Assembly (NCBI GenBank): GCA_000149265.1
Contig: CH002721.1
Location: forward strand, 442,806-506,805
Direction: 5' to 3'
DNA length: 64,000 bases
DNA from: Ciona savignyi
Lineage: Eukaryota > Chordata > Ascidiacea > Phlebobranchia > Cionidae
Below the pieces are notes generated by a model. The model saw nothing but the letters and a program-made list of their open reading frames with translations. It did no database searches and was not told the origin of the DNA. Shown here one piece after another: positions 1 to 11,762 of the stretch. The translations under genes were made by a program, and so were the position numbers. Numbering within the stretch: position 1 is the stretch's first letter; each line of letters opens with the position of its first letter.

Positions 1-169
1 TTCGATAGAACAACCTTTCGGCTAAAAAGCGACGCAATGAAAACCGATCGTCTAAACAACTGAACTCTAACGTGAAATTCGGGCGAAGGTCATTGGTCGT
101 ATTTATTGCATTCAGAGTTTGAACCTTTTTTAATATCACATTAAGTTTTTTTTTTATCAGGCTAGGTTT

Positions 170-245
170 TGAAACTGTGTTGGTCTCCGTTTTTATTTAA
201 TTCTGTAAATGTATCGGTCATGCTAACCATTCGGCCACACGACCG
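170..245 (-). repeat. Fragment of short tRNA-like repeat
   Basis: The minus strand reads GTGGCCGAATGGTTAGC (A-box like) followed by GACCGATACATTTACAGA, as in the copies at 15018-15125 and 60064-60183. The B-box half is missing or decayed. Confidence 0.55.
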
Positions 246-480
246 TACTGTTAAGTTTCTGATATCGTGCTTAACCGGTAGCTCTTCAATCCGACATTTC
301 CGCTAGGCTTTGTTAACGGTGGGTCGATCCAATAATTCATTGAGTGGTCGAACCCTGTTCATTTACCTTTTTACTTCTACCATATGCATATTGCCACTAA
401 ACTAAACGAATCAGCACATTTGGCCTCTTTACAACATTTATGTCATTTATTTGCACAGAAAGCACAGAAATAAAAAATGT

Positions 481-486
481 TTTATT
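481..486 (-). terminator. Poly(A) signal of stanniocalcin
   Basis: AATAAA on the minus strand 142 bp past the stanniocalcin stop. A second AATAAA lies at 446-451. Either could end the transcript. Confidence 0.5.
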
Positions 487-627
487 ATGTACACGTGATT
501 GAAAAACGAAAGATAACCGGCGGGGTCAACGTAAAATAGCTCTGCTCGGACAGCAGACTGCGGTTGACTTTCACACAAAGTTTTGTGCACTATAAACTGC
601 AATAAATATGTTGGAACTGACATTTGT

Positions 628-3600
628 TCATCTCGGGGTGCTACCGGGGACTTCGTTTTCGAGTGCTTGGAACTGGGTTGAACCTATCCAGTTCTGGCCA
701 AGAATTTCAATTAAGGGCGAAGTGGCACCTTTCTGTAGATAGTTTAGCATGGAAAGGAAGGATTGGCCGAGCGCAGATGTCACCGTATCTCTGAATTTAA
801 CTGTCACTGCCTCTCCACAGCTTAGAATGCTCTGGAACATTTGGAGAGACGGTCTGTGGGTGATGGAATAGGATATTAATGTGCTTTAATCAGAGAAAAC
901 TGTTTTGTAAGGAATTGGTTTAAAGTGATCAGACAAATACTAACATTTTTCCAAGATAAGATGTTTATTTTTTTGAATTTAAAAAAACGCAGGGGGCGTT
1001 ATCACATTGGAACTCGTCAGATCACCTCGCGCCCGCTGTCGGGTTATCGGAGCTATTACAGTATGTTGCGTATGATTCAGACGTTCCTTCATTTTGGTTA
1101 TAGGCTCGAAAACTGTCACCAGCAAGTCGATTAAGTCCTTGGGAGAGTCACTTAGCCTACGTTGCTTTAACCCAGTGGATTAATGGTTTGAACAAAAAAG
1201 CAATGTTTCAATGACATTCTAATACTCTTGAGTAGCAGTATTTACTCGAGCACGAGGTAACTGATTGCCCACAATGTCGATGTAATTACGCTCCTAGCAT
1301 TTTTCCAAGAATATATATAAGAACCCAGTGAATTAATGGGTTCTACCTAATTTAAGGTAATTCATATACAACACTCAGCAATTAAACCGACTGTGAGCAC
1401 AATGAAGTCCGACAGTTACCAGTATGATAACGCAACTTGCGTTTTACATAAACACATCTATTCTATTATATTAATTCATTTTGTAAAAAGAAGGTAGAAT
1501 AACAAAATGATTGATACTCGCTATAAACTCGAAGGTTCCAACCAACCTGACTGTGAGTATGTCCTTAGGCGGGAGAATCTGTTTGAAATGCTTGTTATTC
1601 GTCAGTGCTGCCCGGCAAATGTTGCTCGATCTGTAGCAATCGATTTGAACTCGTGAAATAAAAGTTTCGATTTGGGAACACTGGCGTCCAGCGCGCTGGA
1701 AGTCGGCTTTGATCTGCCCGGATACACAGCGAAGCGATTGCTTCGTGAATGTCTTTCCCTGGAACAATCGATAATTTTAATTTTTAATTTATACCGTTTC
1801 ATTATTGCGCTTACGTTTGATTGAATGATGCCATTAATATCAATAGCTATGAGTAAACAGTTGCTGGATATGAGCAGAAATATTCCGCAGAACAGTCCAA
1901 AGGAACGGTGGAATTCGAATATCTTGTACAAGGCATTCGCTTACACATTCAGCCATGATTTTTGACAGCATGTCTTTCGCGGACGTGATTTTCGGGCAGT
2001 TGGCGCGTGCGTTTATTGGCAATAGAATGCTACCAGAGCCGGCTTCCTTACAAATGCGGAAGTCACGCCAAATGTTCGTCTAAATTAAGCGTGGCGACGG
2101 TTCAAACGTACGGAATTGGATTCCCACCTCGCCCTACAAGCCAGTCACGCCCGGCTCCGATGACAGTATCCGTTCGGTGTGCTTGGCGTGTTTACTATTG
2201 TGATATTGCCTCGCCGGCCCCGATTTCTTCATAGGAAACGATCTTGTTTATCTGACTCGTGTACTGAACGTGCAAAGCGGTCAAAGTCACCGGGGAACTG
2301 TGACAAACGGTGGACAGGTGCAAACAGGGTGGTGGGGTTAGTATGTGACGCACATTTATAACGTTTTGGCGGATTGTATATTGACCGACGACCTGTCATT
2401 GTGTGTAAGTAGCGGGACACGTCCCAGGGCATAAGTTTCCGAATAGTTAAACCGAAAAATGCGGACTTTAGGGGAAAATACCAAGAAATTAATTAATTAC
2501 CTCTGCAAATTTATAACGTTTTGGCGGATTGTATATTGCTCGACGACCTGTCATTGTGTGTACGTAGCGGGACACGTCCCAGGGCATAAGTTTCCGAATA
2601 GTTAAACCGAAAAATGCGGACTTTAGGGGAAAATACCAAGAAATTAATTAATTACCTCTGCAAATTTATAACGTTTTGGCGGATTGTATATTGCCCGACG
2701 ACCTGTCATTGTGTGTAAGTAGCGAAACACGTCCTAATTTTTCAAATAGTTAATCCGAAAACGGTGAAAATGTGGACTTTATTGGCAAATTAATTACCTC
2801 ACTGAAAAACACGGAAAATTACACTCATTCCTCTAACTCCACAATGGAAATTAAGGTTAAAACTAGGGAGCGCGGCGATTGTTACTTATCAACCCCACTA
2901 CAAATATATATGATTTGCGAATGATATAAGTTATAGTCTTGTATGACATCTTTATAATTTTAACTTATAATTTTTGAACTGAGTAACATATTGCAGACGT
3001 TAGAAATTTAAATTACATGTTATTGTAGTCTTACAGCAAACGGACTGTGTCAATTTTCATTGACAGGATATACCGTTGTGGAGCTGTGTCAGGTATAATT
3101 GGACTGTGATGTAACGTTTTGCTGGTCGTCGTTTGTTTGTTGCGTAAACAATCGAACGATGGAAGAATTTGTCGTCTATTAACCGCGCAACTAATATGGA
3201 CGAAAGACGCACAAACCGTCCCGGTCATATTGACTAAATACAGGCAGCAATCTGGATATATAAGGCTCGGTATAAATGAGGACCTGCACGTGCACAGTCT
3301 GTGGTAGCGGCAGTTTAAAGCCGATCACAGGGCGACGATGTCGAAGCGTTGTTTTTAATTAGCGTAGCAAGCTGTCCGGAGTGGTACCGCAAGATTCCGC
3401 GGCGCCGGATGTGCTGGTCGGGCCGAGTTAAAGCGAACGGACGTAAAGCGAGTTATGGCAACAGACTTATCGCATCCGCGGGCACAGAGAGTGCCTATGT
3501 CTCACCTCATCTGATATGGCTGGTAGTAAACAAACAAGTAAAGATATTGCGCCAAAAACTCATTCGCAAAACTGGCATTAAAATCCCGGCGCAATCGCCG

Positions 3601-4680
3601 CAGTCGCCGCGCAAATCGATTTTAAAATCTCACCCCATTGATCTCTGCACGCCCCTTGCAAAACTTCGTTATCATTTCCGGAAAGTTAAACGCAATAATA
3701 GACCGAGTCGCTCCAGCGCCATTGTTAACCTCGCGAATTTTTCCCCAATATCCTAAACCCCGATAAATATTTTTACCACAATAACTAAAATCGACAAGCA
3801 GCACTATTGAACTATTTTTTCTATTATACGATGGTAAGAACTTAAGAAAAATACATTCCAATAAAAATACAATATGTTTGGTCTAACATTGTCGACAGTA
3901 TAATTTGCCCGCGCGATGGATCGGTGTTCAAACTCACCAGCTGATTGAAACTCGCGGCTTTGCGCTGGAACTTCCGGCAGAGAAGAGCAAGTCCTCCAAG
4001 GTTGCATCTCGAATTGCGCTCCAGGCATGCAAAGCTCCCACATCCGAGAGGATTGCTCGCTTTGAGGCAACGAACAATTCCATCTGAGAATAAACAAAAC
4101 AATTTACCCCAAAATATATAAATTGCTTATCGGGATCGAATTATTCTATAAACAATTTTACCCTGTTTTTTTGGGCAGTAATTCGATTTTCTACCGTTAC
4201 CGTCTGCATCGGAGCCAAAACACAGGGAGATTAATTAAATTTCAGGTTAAAAGGATTAGGCGAGATCAATGGTAATGTGTTTATGGATGAGGACAACACG
4301 AAAGTACCATTAGGCTCCGTAAAAATAACTTAAAATGTAACGGGAGGTGTAGTTTATCGAAATATAGGTGCGTCACACACTCATATCGTACTTAGGGAAA
4401 ATTCTCTACCATTACACCTGCAAGATAACATGTAACACGATACTGTGTTTACTAACTCAGGGATTACAAAACAAACGTTAGGAGACTACCTTAATTAGGA
4501 AAAGAGAGTTGTTTAATTTGGAAGACACTTTTAAATTGACATTATTTGGAACTCACCAGATTGTCTCTTTGTAAGCTTCGACGTCACAGCGTATGACACG
4601 TCACAGTGCGCTAGGAACGATAGTAGAACTGATAACAAGAATAAGAACCGAGAGTCGAAAAAACGCCTTGAAACATCCAT
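628..4680 (-). CDS. STC: Stanniocalcin, 4 coding exons, secreted glycoprotein hormone family
   Basis: Spliced CDS: exon 1 4680-4557, exon 2 4083-3938, exon 3 1758-1547, exon 4 853-628 (TGA), about 235 aa against 247 in human STC1. The phases agree at every join. Exon 1 starts at the Met that gives a clear signal peptide (RR, then a Leu/Phe-rich core from residue 12, small residues near 25-31) and ends after a TKRQS stretch with a possible dibasic site. Exon 2 holds the family signature IVRCLKAS..GCGSFACLE. Exon 3 holds GKTFTKQSLRC and two further Cys pairs. Exon 4 holds the C-terminal helix region with one Cys. Four exons is also the vertebrate STC layout. Known role of the family: secreted disulfide-linked regulators of calcium/phosphate handling and of PAPP-A proteolysis; the role here is inferred. 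Oddities: the exon 3 donor is GTTGGT (weak), and the Cys that makes the STC1 dimer bond is not seen in exon 4. Confidence 0.88.
1005..1395. repeat. Decayed SINE fragments in stanniocalcin intron 3
   Basis: 1010-1105 matches the body of the roughly 300-bp tRNA-like SINE in minus orientation (TCAGATCACCTCGCGCCC followed by GGGTTA and GAGCTATT). 1103-1195 and 1318-1395 match it in plus orientation (TCCTTGGG, then ACCCAGTG.ATTAATGG). The head-to-head order means at least two insertions. Confidence 0.6.
2354..2810. repeat. 155-bp tandem repeat, 3 copies, in stanniocalcin intron 2
   Basis: Copies start at 2354, 2509 and 2664 with the shared start ATTTATAACGTTTTGGCGG. The first two are nearly identical; the third diverges after about 80 bp and fades near 2810. 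No coding potential is seen. Confidence 0.9.
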
Positions 4681-7600
4681 ATTTCTGTGACTTCTTGTAA
4701 GCGCTGGTTGCACGAATGACCAGCATAAATGAGAAAGCGTCTCTTTTGAACTATAAGGTTCCCACGCTCTTATCGAGCGATAGGCGGACCGTGGGTAGGA
4801 AAAAAGGGGAATTTCGAGGTCGAGAGAAAACCGAGCTGAAGTTTGGTCGGCGAATCGGCCTTCCACCTGTTCAGGCAGCTTCGTGGGCGGGTTATTCTCG
4901 AAACTTTGCTTTTCCAGCTTTGCTACCTGGGAGGTGATCAGGGGCCGAGGGAAAGTAAACACAGAAGCAACGCGCTCTTGAAACTGCGGTCTCTGACACG
5001 GAAGCACTCGTTCAGGGTCACTGCGAACGAAATATAAAACTTGTTTATCTTGTTTTTCATTCGGCACGACGTACCGCGAAATTCAATGTTTTGATTTTAA
5101 TCTTTCTCCACAAGCGGCGCCCAATGCAGCGAATTACAAGTTAATTTCAAAGCCGTGAGAACTTGGAACTGACTTAATCATCGGTGGCTGGCAATCTACT
5201 TATTCGGCTGAACGGCGCATGTTTTCTCCGACAACAGTCGCTGGTATACACACTGTAAACAAGTGAATTCAGTTCAGCCGAAGTCTACTAAACACAAACA
5301 CATGTAAAATACAAATTCATTTTATTTTGTAATCACACCAGTTGGCCACACACAACAGAAGGTGACCGACCCGTCACGATTTTCAGTTTCATGACGCCGT
5401 AAATCGAGGTTTCGCCGTTCTCCGCACCACCAGGTTATAAAGTAGACGGTGCAGACACCACGCACTGGTGGCCATTTATCGCACCTGCAAACACAACGCT
5501 CTAATATCTCCACTAAGACAAGCTTAAGAGGGGGCACCGCACCACTTTCACTGCTTATAATTAATAACACCCCGTGGTGGTCCGTATCTTTGCGATTTAT
5601 CACAAACGTACGTAAGTTGTAGATAGCAGCACGTCCGTCTCGGTTACCGAGCTTACCCCCGCCATGATGGAGGAAAGTGCTTGATTAAACAAAGCAATGG
5701 AACAACCACTTTATCGGATCTGACAGAAGCAACTTGAACGGCGTTTGATCTTCAGAGGATATAGATTTCATTATCTCTACGTTTCCGGCGGCGAAATGAG
5801 AGGAAAACACGGACCGTCAAAACACTGCGAGAGAGCTGTCGCGGCAAGCATATGTCGCGGTATTACCTTCATAAAAGTAAGCTCAAATGGGTAAAAACAC
5901 GATCTGCAGCACTTTTCTTTTAAAAATTAGAAATCGACGTTGAAATCAAATGAGGAATGAAAAAATACCCATGAAGGTTAAATTTCCATAATTTAAAAAC
6001 ATCTATCTTTTTCAGACAGGGACTTCTGACGAGGTTTTGACAGGACGAGCAAGCACACTTCAAAACATATGGTCGCACGAATGTAGATAAGAGAAAGCCA
6101 GACTCGCGATCATGATACTCATGATGAATTGTCGTTTCCCTCCTTCTATCTTTTCCAGGCCATGTCCTGTGTACCATACGCCTAAGATAGCCCAGAGATG
6201 TTTGCCGTTTCCCAAAATAGGTGAAGTATATAAGTAGTGAAGTAGTATATATTTAGGAAAAGGCGGGAGTACTATCGAATGGCCAATCGTCAATCACCTT
6301 GTACCCACTGTTAAACGGAGCAATTTGTGTTCGGTTTATATGTTTCTAATGTTTTATTTCAACCTTATATTTAACTGAGTTAAAGCAACATTGGTTAATC
6401 TCCCTGCCAAACAACAAAATTAATCGTCATTGGCTGGTTTCGATTTAACAACTTTTCGGACAGCGCCAAGCTTACCGGCTTGATAACACAACTATGTTTT
6501 ACCTTTCACATCATCAGACTGACCCTGCTACATTTCGATATTCGGTTACATTCGTTGCTGCAGCCGTCTTGCACAAATATTTTACCGAATTCCAAGAATT
6601 TCGTGGGAATTGCCCAAAATTGGTCCGAAAACACGATTAGTTCTTTCTCTCTGTAAGGTTTGAAACTAGAGTTAACAGTTCGACAATGATTAGGGTCGGA
6701 TTTGTTTGTGGTGGTCGTCAGATCAAAAGTGAAAAAAGGGGGGTTTAATTCGACGACTTTATAACCACAGCAAGCAAAATGGTTTGCTGTTACCGAAACT
6801 GACCGCTCCGTTTTCCTTTGACGTCCGCAACAATATCCTTTTCCGAGAATACCAATCGAATACCAAGCAAAGTTGCTATTCTCCGGTACAAGGGTACGGC
6901 CGGTCATGCATGTACAGCGAGTATGTAGTTACGAGACTATTTGGTGGTACAATCGAAGCGACTCGATTTCTTCAGTTTCGCTGACGCAAACCGACCCGCC
7001 TCTATTTGCAGGAGTAACGACTGTTTTGTCGACACACGCGTGTAAGCGTCGCTCGCTTACGCTTTAAAGCCGATGGGCTGCTTCAAAGCCTTTGATATCA
7101 CCAATAACATGGCAGAGAAAACGATGGTGGACGAATAGTTTGCTATCTGACTAATTGCATTCCAGAAGGCGGAAAGCAAAATAAACTTCAACATTTCAAA
7201 TGACGACCGAGCGCCTTATATGACTAGTTTCGCAGTCAGTGACAAAACAGCAGCATTTGTTCGAAAAAAAGAGGATTCTTTGGCCCGGATATCATAACAT
7301 TTTGACTGCTTGTGGACGAATATGGTGTTGAGAATAAGACGCCATATTACAGGCAAGTAATGCGTGGTACACGGCCACGCTATCATCGTAAGAGCAATGG
7401 TACTGATGCGGCCGAGTAAAATTGATATATCTTGAAACCATAATCCGAAAATTGGAGTCATTAAAACTGGCGAGATCAAGGTCCAAAATCATGAACGGCC
7501 TGCGCGCTTCTTAATGAAATCAACCGCGTCGAATCTTACCGCGCTAACGATTAATCGTGCTTGAATATGTTGCTGTTTATTTGCTGATGGATTTTAGATA

Positions 7601-8299
7601 ACAAGTGAGCCGATCGCGATCACAAATATTTCCACCTCCCCACAACACCAAATATGGGAATACGACTAATTAGCCAGATCGGCGCCCCCACAGTGCACTT
7701 TTCGGCTTCTGCTGTTCGGACTAGCGTACGATTATGTAAACCGAAGGGTGGAAAGGTGATGAAGTATTCAGCTTGATTTACCCGTCGCTTGGAAACAATA
7801 GCGTTTGTACCTAATACCTTAGACCACACGTTGTTTTTACTTTATACTTTAGGCCTCCAGTTGATTGTACTTTATACACAAGACCACCCTTCATACACAA
7901 CTTTACTGGGGTTTTAACTATTTTAAAAGCTTTTTAACGGTGTTATTTATAGGCTCATGGTATATCACCTCTATGTTCTTTGATGGGCCGCCAGTAGCGA
8001 GAGATAATTATACAACAGCATACTTAAGTTGCTATATAAAGAAGCATCAGATTACATATGAGAAAGTGTATTGAATAAAGGTCAATGCAAAAATTGTCCT
8101 TTTGTGGTTGTTTTAAAATTGACCGAAGTCTACCGTGAAAAGATTGCGTATTTTAACACAACATTGGCGTTATTTATAAAAACCGACTTAACCTATATAT
8201 AAAAGGTGATAATGACAACATTATGTTTGTTTATTTTTAAAGATGTTAATACACGATTCTTAAGATCGTCATATATAGAAATCGGTACATAAATCAGTC

Positions 8300-8667
8300 N
8301 NNNNNNNNNNNNNNNNNNNNNNNNNNNNNNNNNNNNNNNNNNNNNNNNNNNNNNNNNNNNNNNNNNNNNNNNNNNNNNNNNNNNNNNNNNNNNNNNNNNN
8401 NNNNNNNNNNNNNNNNNNNNNNNNNNNNNNNNNNNNNNNNNNNNNNNNNNNNNNNNNNNNNNNNNNNNNNNNNNNNNNNNNNNNNNNNNNNNNNNNNNNN
8501 NNNNNNNNNNNNNNNNNNNNNNNNNNNNNNNNNNNNNNNNNNNNNNNNNNNNNNNNNNNNNNNNNNNNNNNNNNNNNNNNNNNNNNNNNNNNNNNNNNNN
8601 NNNNNNNNNNNNNNNNNNNNNNNNNNNNNNNNNNNNNNNNNNNNNNNNNNNNNNNNNNNNNNNNNNN
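8300..8667. other. Assembly gap (368 N)
   Basis: An unbroken run of N flanked by AT-rich sequence. A repeat or short exon could be hidden here. Confidence 1.
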
Positions 8668-9720
8668 ACCATATAACCTTATATTGATAATGGTTATTTT
8701 ATAATTTTATTATTAACCCCAGACGGATAAAAATGATCATTAAAAACGTAAATAAAACTGCAAAAATTGAAATCAACAAAACCACACATTGCGGTATAAT
8801 AAAAAAAAGGTTTTAGGTGGAAATAATTTTGTGTTGTTCCTTTGCATATTCACTGCTCTTACTATTTGACAAACAGAAAAAGATGCCTTAAACTATTTCA
8901 ATAAGACACTAAAGATCGCGAAATGATTTTGGTATAAAACGCCGAGTCGCGGTGATGGGTTAGCTATCTGTTTGCTGTAGTATAACGCAACGTAATATTT
9001 GGTTACCATATACAGAGGTTTATCAAAAGAAAATAAAGGATATCAAAAGATTCTATTTTATATTCCTCGTTTTAAATTTCGTTTTATGGCTTGTTTGTTT
9101 AATCAAACATAGTTGCTCCTGGCGCACAAAATCAAATTTAAATTAGACCAGGTGCCACCACCGCAAGCTTGCAGAAGAAAATCGGATTGGGCGGGAATCA
9201 CATTAACATCGCATAAACAGCTACACCTCAGCCGAACCGGCCATCCGACCGCATTCGCACGAATCGTATTGTCGTCGTGTTGCCGAAACAAGTCAATCGA
9301 AATACGGAAATGAGCTTAGCCTTTTCACCGGTGGTATTTCTAAATCAGCTTGGTAACGAGCTTGAAATTTATTCAATCGACCTTCTCCGTGTAACAGACT
9401 GAGCTTTGGTATTTGCTTTAATAATGCAGCCTCTTAAAGACCTAAATGTCAGGTATCGTAGGTATTGTTTGACTTCTATGAATAGGACATCCATTGATTT
9501 TGCGGCTATGGGTTTTAAGATGGGTGGGCCATTTACGTCAGATAAAAAAAATCGGATTATATAAACCACAGGCGTACGCACACAGGCTGAGTTCTTTTAT
9601 GGGCGTAACCTGTCGATTAAACGAAATCGATTGAGCGTCGGTAGTGTGTGTATTGGCGTTGGCCATCGCTTTACGCTAGGTTGACGTAACTGCGTCAAAC
9701 ACACGTAGGGAGCAACTCTA

Positions 9721-9900
9721 TAAGGAGGGAAAGATGGAAGGAAGCTCAATAAAACTATGGAAACTAATTTTAACAATCCCTAGAACTAATCCTAATTCGA
9801 ACCCCAACCCTAACACTAATCATAACGCCCTTATCATCATTTTACTGGGCAGTTTCTCTTTTTCCCACTTCCCCTCCTTTCAGTTTCCACCCGCACAGGT
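9721..9900 (+). repeat. Dispersed repeat with CCTAA-like motif (family C)
   Basis: A segment with GGAAACTAATTTTAACAATCC, then ACCCCAACCCTAAC.CTAAT, then a C/T-rich end (TTTCCCACTTCCCCTCCTTT). The same order of motifs recurs at 14490-14680, 24185-24310, 53285-53440 and, inverted, at 51850-52010. It has no ORF. The CCCTAA run is part of this repeat, not a telomere. Confidence 0.5.
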
Positions 9901-10512
9901 GCGATTTAATGACGTCTACGGTCGATTTGCGTTTACGTTTTTATTGGTAGAAGGTTAAGTCGTTTGCGTGCTGTCATTTGTTCAATGGAAAGGAATGGCA
10001 AATAAAATCTGATATTTACCAGCGATAATAACCGGTTTGATTTAAAGCTGCGCGACAAACGAGAAGTTACAAAAGTTCACGTTTTATGGACCCAGTATAT
10101 ACGCTGAAAAAACGAATACTGGAGTGCGCAACCCGCAGCATATTACCCACTAACGCTAATATTGGACGTGCAATCATTAGGTCGCCCACAATTACACGAT
10201 TTCGGGCGGACACTGTAAGCACCTGCAAGTTTGTTTGTAGTTTCGCACGGAATTTGCGGTTCAGCCGCGAAGTTTTACTTCGCAAATTCAACGGAATTCA
10301 CACGACAAAAATTAAAGTATTGTCGGTCCATTCGATTAGTCTTTCTCTGGAATCAAGTTCAATCGTCCCGAAGCAAAGCTCAAGTGGCCCGATCTCGTAG
10401 TAAATAGCTCTTGGCATCAAACGCGATTGAGTTTTATTTAAACGATTAAAAGTTGGGCGTGGGACAGAGAGCTTGTTTAGGAGTGCCACCAGCTGGCAGA
10501 TCTTGCTTTTAA

Positions 10513-10539
10513 TGACGTCATTTTTCTAAAGACGTCACA
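10513..10539. promoter_or_regulatory. Paired CRE-like sites
   Basis: A perfect TGACGTCA palindrome at 10513-10520 and a second GACGTCAC at 10531-10538. These are consensus ATF/CREB sites. No promoter or transcript can be tied to them here. Confidence 0.4.
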
Positions 10540-11663
10540 CAAATCGCAGCGGTGAGTGGCTGGTTGGATTTCTGTAGTTTTAGACGATTAGCTTTACACC
10601 GTGTATCGTATTAAGTCGCTCGGACAATGAACGGCGCGAGCAAGAATTTCCACGAGTGGAAGAAACTATTTCGACTCTTAACTGACTTGATAGAACGAAT
10701 TCTTGAACGGGGTCTTTATTCACTTCTCTGTGTCGCTAGAATTCGAATGGCAACAGTCTGCGCCTTGGAAAATCGTATTACTCTATAGTAGTGCGGTTAT
10801 CCGGCAGTCTCCAGTCTCATCCGCTGGAGGGAGTGTGTAAAGTCCCGGGTTACTTTAGGATAATGAAATTAAAACTGCCCTAAAACGTGGATTGCACGCT
10901 GTAGAGGTACTCGTGGAGAGTGTCTGCCAGCATCCACCTAGTACGGATACTACCCGAAGTGGATTAATCTCCACATTGCACGTAGGTGTTTGGTCTAAGA
11001 CCACCAACTCGCGTTTAACGTACATTTTCCCTTTCTGGCTTACGCCCCCAGAACAAACCAAAATTCGAAGCAAATTCCAGTAGTTACATACATTTGAGGT
11101 GAATACCCACAGTGACAGAGGCAAGACACGACATTTTCGCGGTCACATACCTTTCCAGCTATTTCCTCAATCAACGATACAAGTTCCTAGTTATTGTCTC
11201 CACTAGTTCATCGTGACAGGTGACAAAATACCTCTCCACCGACCAAACCACGATCACAAATAACCGGATGAACATTTTCTTCACGAACCGATTCACAATT
11301 TCCGTACTCGTACCGACTATAGTCGGTAAAATACGTTGAAACTATTTCCTTCAGCATAGCATCAAGGGAATGGTTCGTGTTGTGGTTTTAATTATTTTTA
11401 TGTGAAATTATTCGGTTTCATTTGGGGCACGATTTTACGCTCGGCTTGGTGAATATAGGATTGACAGACGCGTTTAGATTTTTTGATGCTTACCCGCTAC
11501 AATGTTATTTAAAAAGTGCGTTTTAACCGCGGTCCTTTGATCTATTTTTTTTACTAAAATAAAGGTTCTGTCTTTATAAACATTTCTAGGTAGACCTGGA
11601 CTAAAACCTGCACGTAACACCTGGGAACGTGTCGAGTCCACACAACGCGTCAGTGGATAGAGT

Positions 11664-11669
11664 TTTATT
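11664..11669 (-). terminator. Poly(A) signal of BRD8
   Basis: AATAAA on the minus strand, 94 bases past the BRD8 stop codon. Confidence 0.7.
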
Positions 11670-11762
11670 AGGAAACAGTGTCTAGAAGCAGCCTCAACCG
11701 TGCGCGACGCGGGCAGGAAGCGGAAATGGCGTAGAAGGTCGTGAGCGTGTATGGAGGGTGGC

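Larger units (their letters stand above)
4700..11650. other. Intergenic stretch, stanniocalcin to BRD8; includes assembly gap
   Basis: About 7 kb with no exon I can tie to a family. Open frames are short and of random composition. It contains the N gap at 8300-8667, a dispersed repeat near 9720-9900, and two CRE-like sites at 10513-10539. Weak exon-like pieces: 5322-5490 minus (TTTGCAG acceptor, Cys/Trp-rich frame, AATAAA overlapping the stop) and a 54-codon ORF at 10627-10791 plus. I do not assign either to a gene. Confidence 0.6.

Noticed and set aside
5322..5603. Cys/Trp-rich minus-strand ORF ending at AATAAA
   Set aside because: It has an acceptor and a poly(A) signal, but no upstream exon or recognisable domain. 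Left unassigned.
9770..9830. Telomeric or interstitial telomere repeat (CCCTAA-like)
   Set aside because: Only degenerate single motifs, shared with four other dispersed copies of the same repeat.
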